From the NCBI GenBank assembly GCA_016212345.1, contig JACRGM010000008.1:1-7386 (forward strand): a stretch of DNA of 7,386 bases. Direction: 5' to 3'. The DNA comes from Nitrospinota bacterium (GTDB taxonomy: Bacteria > Nitrospinota > Nitrospinia > SZUA-224). Below, piece after piece: positions 6,341 to 7,386 of this stretch (position 1 is the stretch's first letter; every line of letters starts with the position of its first letter). The notes beneath the pieces were generated by a model that saw only the letters and a program-made list of their open reading frames with translations, did no database searches and was not told the origin of the DNA. Position numbers and translations under genes: made by a program.

Positions 6341-6907
6341 GTGAAAAGAAAATATAAGAGACGTTGGCTCGATTACTCTACAAAGAGAAAGATGCGAATA
6401 AGATTGATGTTGAAGGTACTGGCTATAGCTGTTATAAGTGTGGCAGTCACCAGTATATTATTTTACCTTTACAGTAACATTAAGATAGAAGGGGTGACCT
6501 ACAGAGAGTTTCATATACATGCAAAGAATTTTCTTGATTATCTTATCCCAATAGTAATAGGTGCCTTTGGAATCAGTATTATTATTGCTATCATTGCATC
6601 ATTATTCTTTCCTAATCCTATAGCAGGCCCACTTTACAGGATTGAACGAGATCTAAGAGATAAGATAGGAGAAGGGGATCTTACGATCAGATTTAACTTA
6701 CGGAAATACGATGATGTGAAGGATCTAGGAGAAAGCATCAACATTATGGTTGAGAAACTTAGAGAAAAGATCACCAATATAAAATCTATCTCAGATGAGA
6801 TGGGAGAATTGATCACTCTTAAGCATAACGAAGGCGGATTTGTGGATGATCTGATCGAGATTAATAAGAGGCTGGGAGAGGGTATTAGTAGATTTAAATT
6901 ATTGTAA
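6341..6907 (+). CDS. Two-helix inner-membrane HAMP protein without an output domain
   Basis: This is a 188-residue protein. A strongly basic cytoplasmic N-terminus (residues 1-25, many Lys/Arg, with an RRW.DY motif) is followed by a membrane helix at about 26-44, a short periplasmic loop of about 24 residues (45-68), and a second helix at about 69-90. A HAMP domain then spans about 91-144: Pro93 and Pro97, a first amphipathic helix (98-109), the GEGDLTIRF connector (110-118), and a second helix with LGESINIMVEKL (129-140). The remaining ~45 residues look helical, and there is no kinase, cyclase or methyl-accepting domain. HAMP domains pass signals across the membrane, usually between a sensor and an output module. 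Here the short loop leaves no room for a normal sensor domain, although it holds two His (58, 60) next to aromatics. A structural or partner-signalling role for the neighbouring cytochrome is inference. Confidence 0.85.
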   Translation: MKRKYKRRWLDYSTKRKMRIRLMLKVLAIAVISVAVTSILFYLYSNIKIEGVTYREFHIHAKNFLDYLIPIVIGAFGISIIIAIIASLFFPNPIAGPLYRIERDLRDKIGEGDLTIRFNLRKYDDVKDLGESINIMVEKLREKITNIKSISDEMGELITLKHNEGGFVDDLIEINKRLGEGISRFKLL

Positions 6908-6999
6908 CTGTTTTAGCCAAACAAATGAGGCGTCCTTCATATTTAAACAAAAGTTGGAGCATATCGTTTTTTCTATCTATTTCCGTGCTTCTTTTATTT

Positions 7000-7386
7000 T
7001 TACCTCTTCTTTATCTCCTCTACCTCATCCCTCATCTTTTCTAATAATATCCTCTGACTCATCAGGAGAAGATAAAGAAATGTAAAGGCTGTCAATGATA
7101 CCATCAGTGTAATGATCATTTTAGGATCAAGACCTGATCCGATCCCTTTTATATCCAGCATCTTAGGCCTTGGGTGGAATGTCCTCCACCATAAGACAGA
7201 AAAATGATTGAGTATAACACCGAAAAAGCCTAATATACCTAATACTGCAGAATATCTAGCCCTCTGTGAGCCTTCATTTGTATGTACCCTTAACATCAGA
7301 TATGCTACATATATAAACCAAAGGATAAGTGTTAATGTGAGACGGGCATCCCATACCCACCATGCCCCCCAGATTGGCTTTGCCCA
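7000..7386 (-). CDS. ccmC: Haem exporter/cytochrome c biogenesis protein CcmC (5' partial, C-terminal half)
   Basis: The frame stays open to the right edge, so this is the last 128 residues of a protein whose family is usually about 220-250 residues long. Counting from the edge, residues 6-13 read WGAWWVWD, the Trp-rich haem-handling motif of the CcmC/CcsA family, followed by ARLT. A membrane helix follows (about 17-32), then another (about 47-62). The NHFSVLWWRTFH segment matches the conserved periplasmic loop of CcmC, and its last His (71) corresponds to the second external haem ligand (His184 in E. coli CcmC). A final helix (about 87-108) ends in a charged tail, EEIKKR. CcmC loads haem onto the CcmE chaperone for attachment to CXXCH apocytochromes, so it fits with the cytochrome gene nearby, although it is on the opposite strand. 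No CcmD-like small gene follows its stop in the 90 bases before the HAMP gene. Confidence 0.92.
   Translation of the reverse strand, partial: WAKPIWGAWWVWDARLTLTLILWFIYVAYLMLRVHTNEGSQRARYSAVLGILGFFGVILNHFSVLWWRTFHPRPKMLDIKGIGSGLDPKMIITLMVSLTAFTFLYLLLMSQRILLEKMRDEVEEIKKR

Noticed and set aside
6923..6944. Small hairpin AATGAGG-CGT-CCTTCAT between the converging HAMP and ccmC genes as a terminator
   Set aside because: The stem is weak with a bulge and is not followed at once by a T-run on either strand, so it cannot be called a terminator with confidence.
6908..6999. Possible ccmD-like small gene after ccmC on the minus strand
   Set aside because: The longest frame seen, starting MLQLLFKYEG, is about 22 codons, lacks a clear membrane segment and ribosome site, and runs into the end of the HAMP gene.

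Overview
The window looks like an AT-rich chromosome segment from a diderm (Gram-negative-type) bacterium that makes many c-type cytochromes. The evidence is signal peptides, a lipobox, an outer-membrane beta-barrel ending in Phe, a multihaem cytochrome c, and a CcmC-type haem-handling protein. Codon use is heavy in AGG/AGA for Arg and ATA for Ile in every gene, so the genes share one base composition. A respiratory anaerobe-like lineage (for example Nitrospirota, Desulfobacterota or a related candidate phylum) would fit, but this is inference; no marker gene is present.

Layout. Six genes lie on the plus strand. (1) 2-1099 is the C-terminal part of a secreted DUF4382-like plus seven-bladed YVTN beta-propeller protein, cut by the left edge. 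(2) 1115-3196 is an outer-membrane beta-barrel with a discoidin (F5/8 C)-like domain in its middle. (3) 3214-3810 is a small CsgG/TolB-N-like lipoprotein. (4) 4051-5610 is a second CsgG/TolB-N-like domain fused to a tail of Ig/FlgD-like modules. (5) About 5579-6190 is a periplasmic five-haem cytochrome c with one CX4CH site among four CXXCH sites. (6) 6341-6907 is a two-helix membrane protein with a HAMP domain and no output domain. On the minus strand, 7000-7386 is the C-terminal half of CcmC, converging on the plus-strand genes.

Genes 1-3 are 15-17 bases apart and genes 4-5 overlap, so both sets look like tight operon blocks. The blocks are separated by repeat-like DNA. An AT-rich imperfect inverted repeat (3852-4044) fills the gap before gene 4, and the start codon and first ~19 codons of gene 4 appear to be low-complexity, repeat-like sequence including an 8-bp tandem repeat. 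A second, more complex palindromic element (about 6196-6324) fills the gap between the cytochrome and HAMP genes.

Working together (inference): a surface propeller, an outer-membrane barrel with a ligand-binding-type insert, two CsgG-like periplasmic/outer-membrane proteins, a periplasmic cytochrome and a membrane HAMP protein could form an envelope assembly, possibly for export or for moving electrons to the cell surface. No single gene proves this. The co-location of the parts is the main candidate for an undescribed system here.
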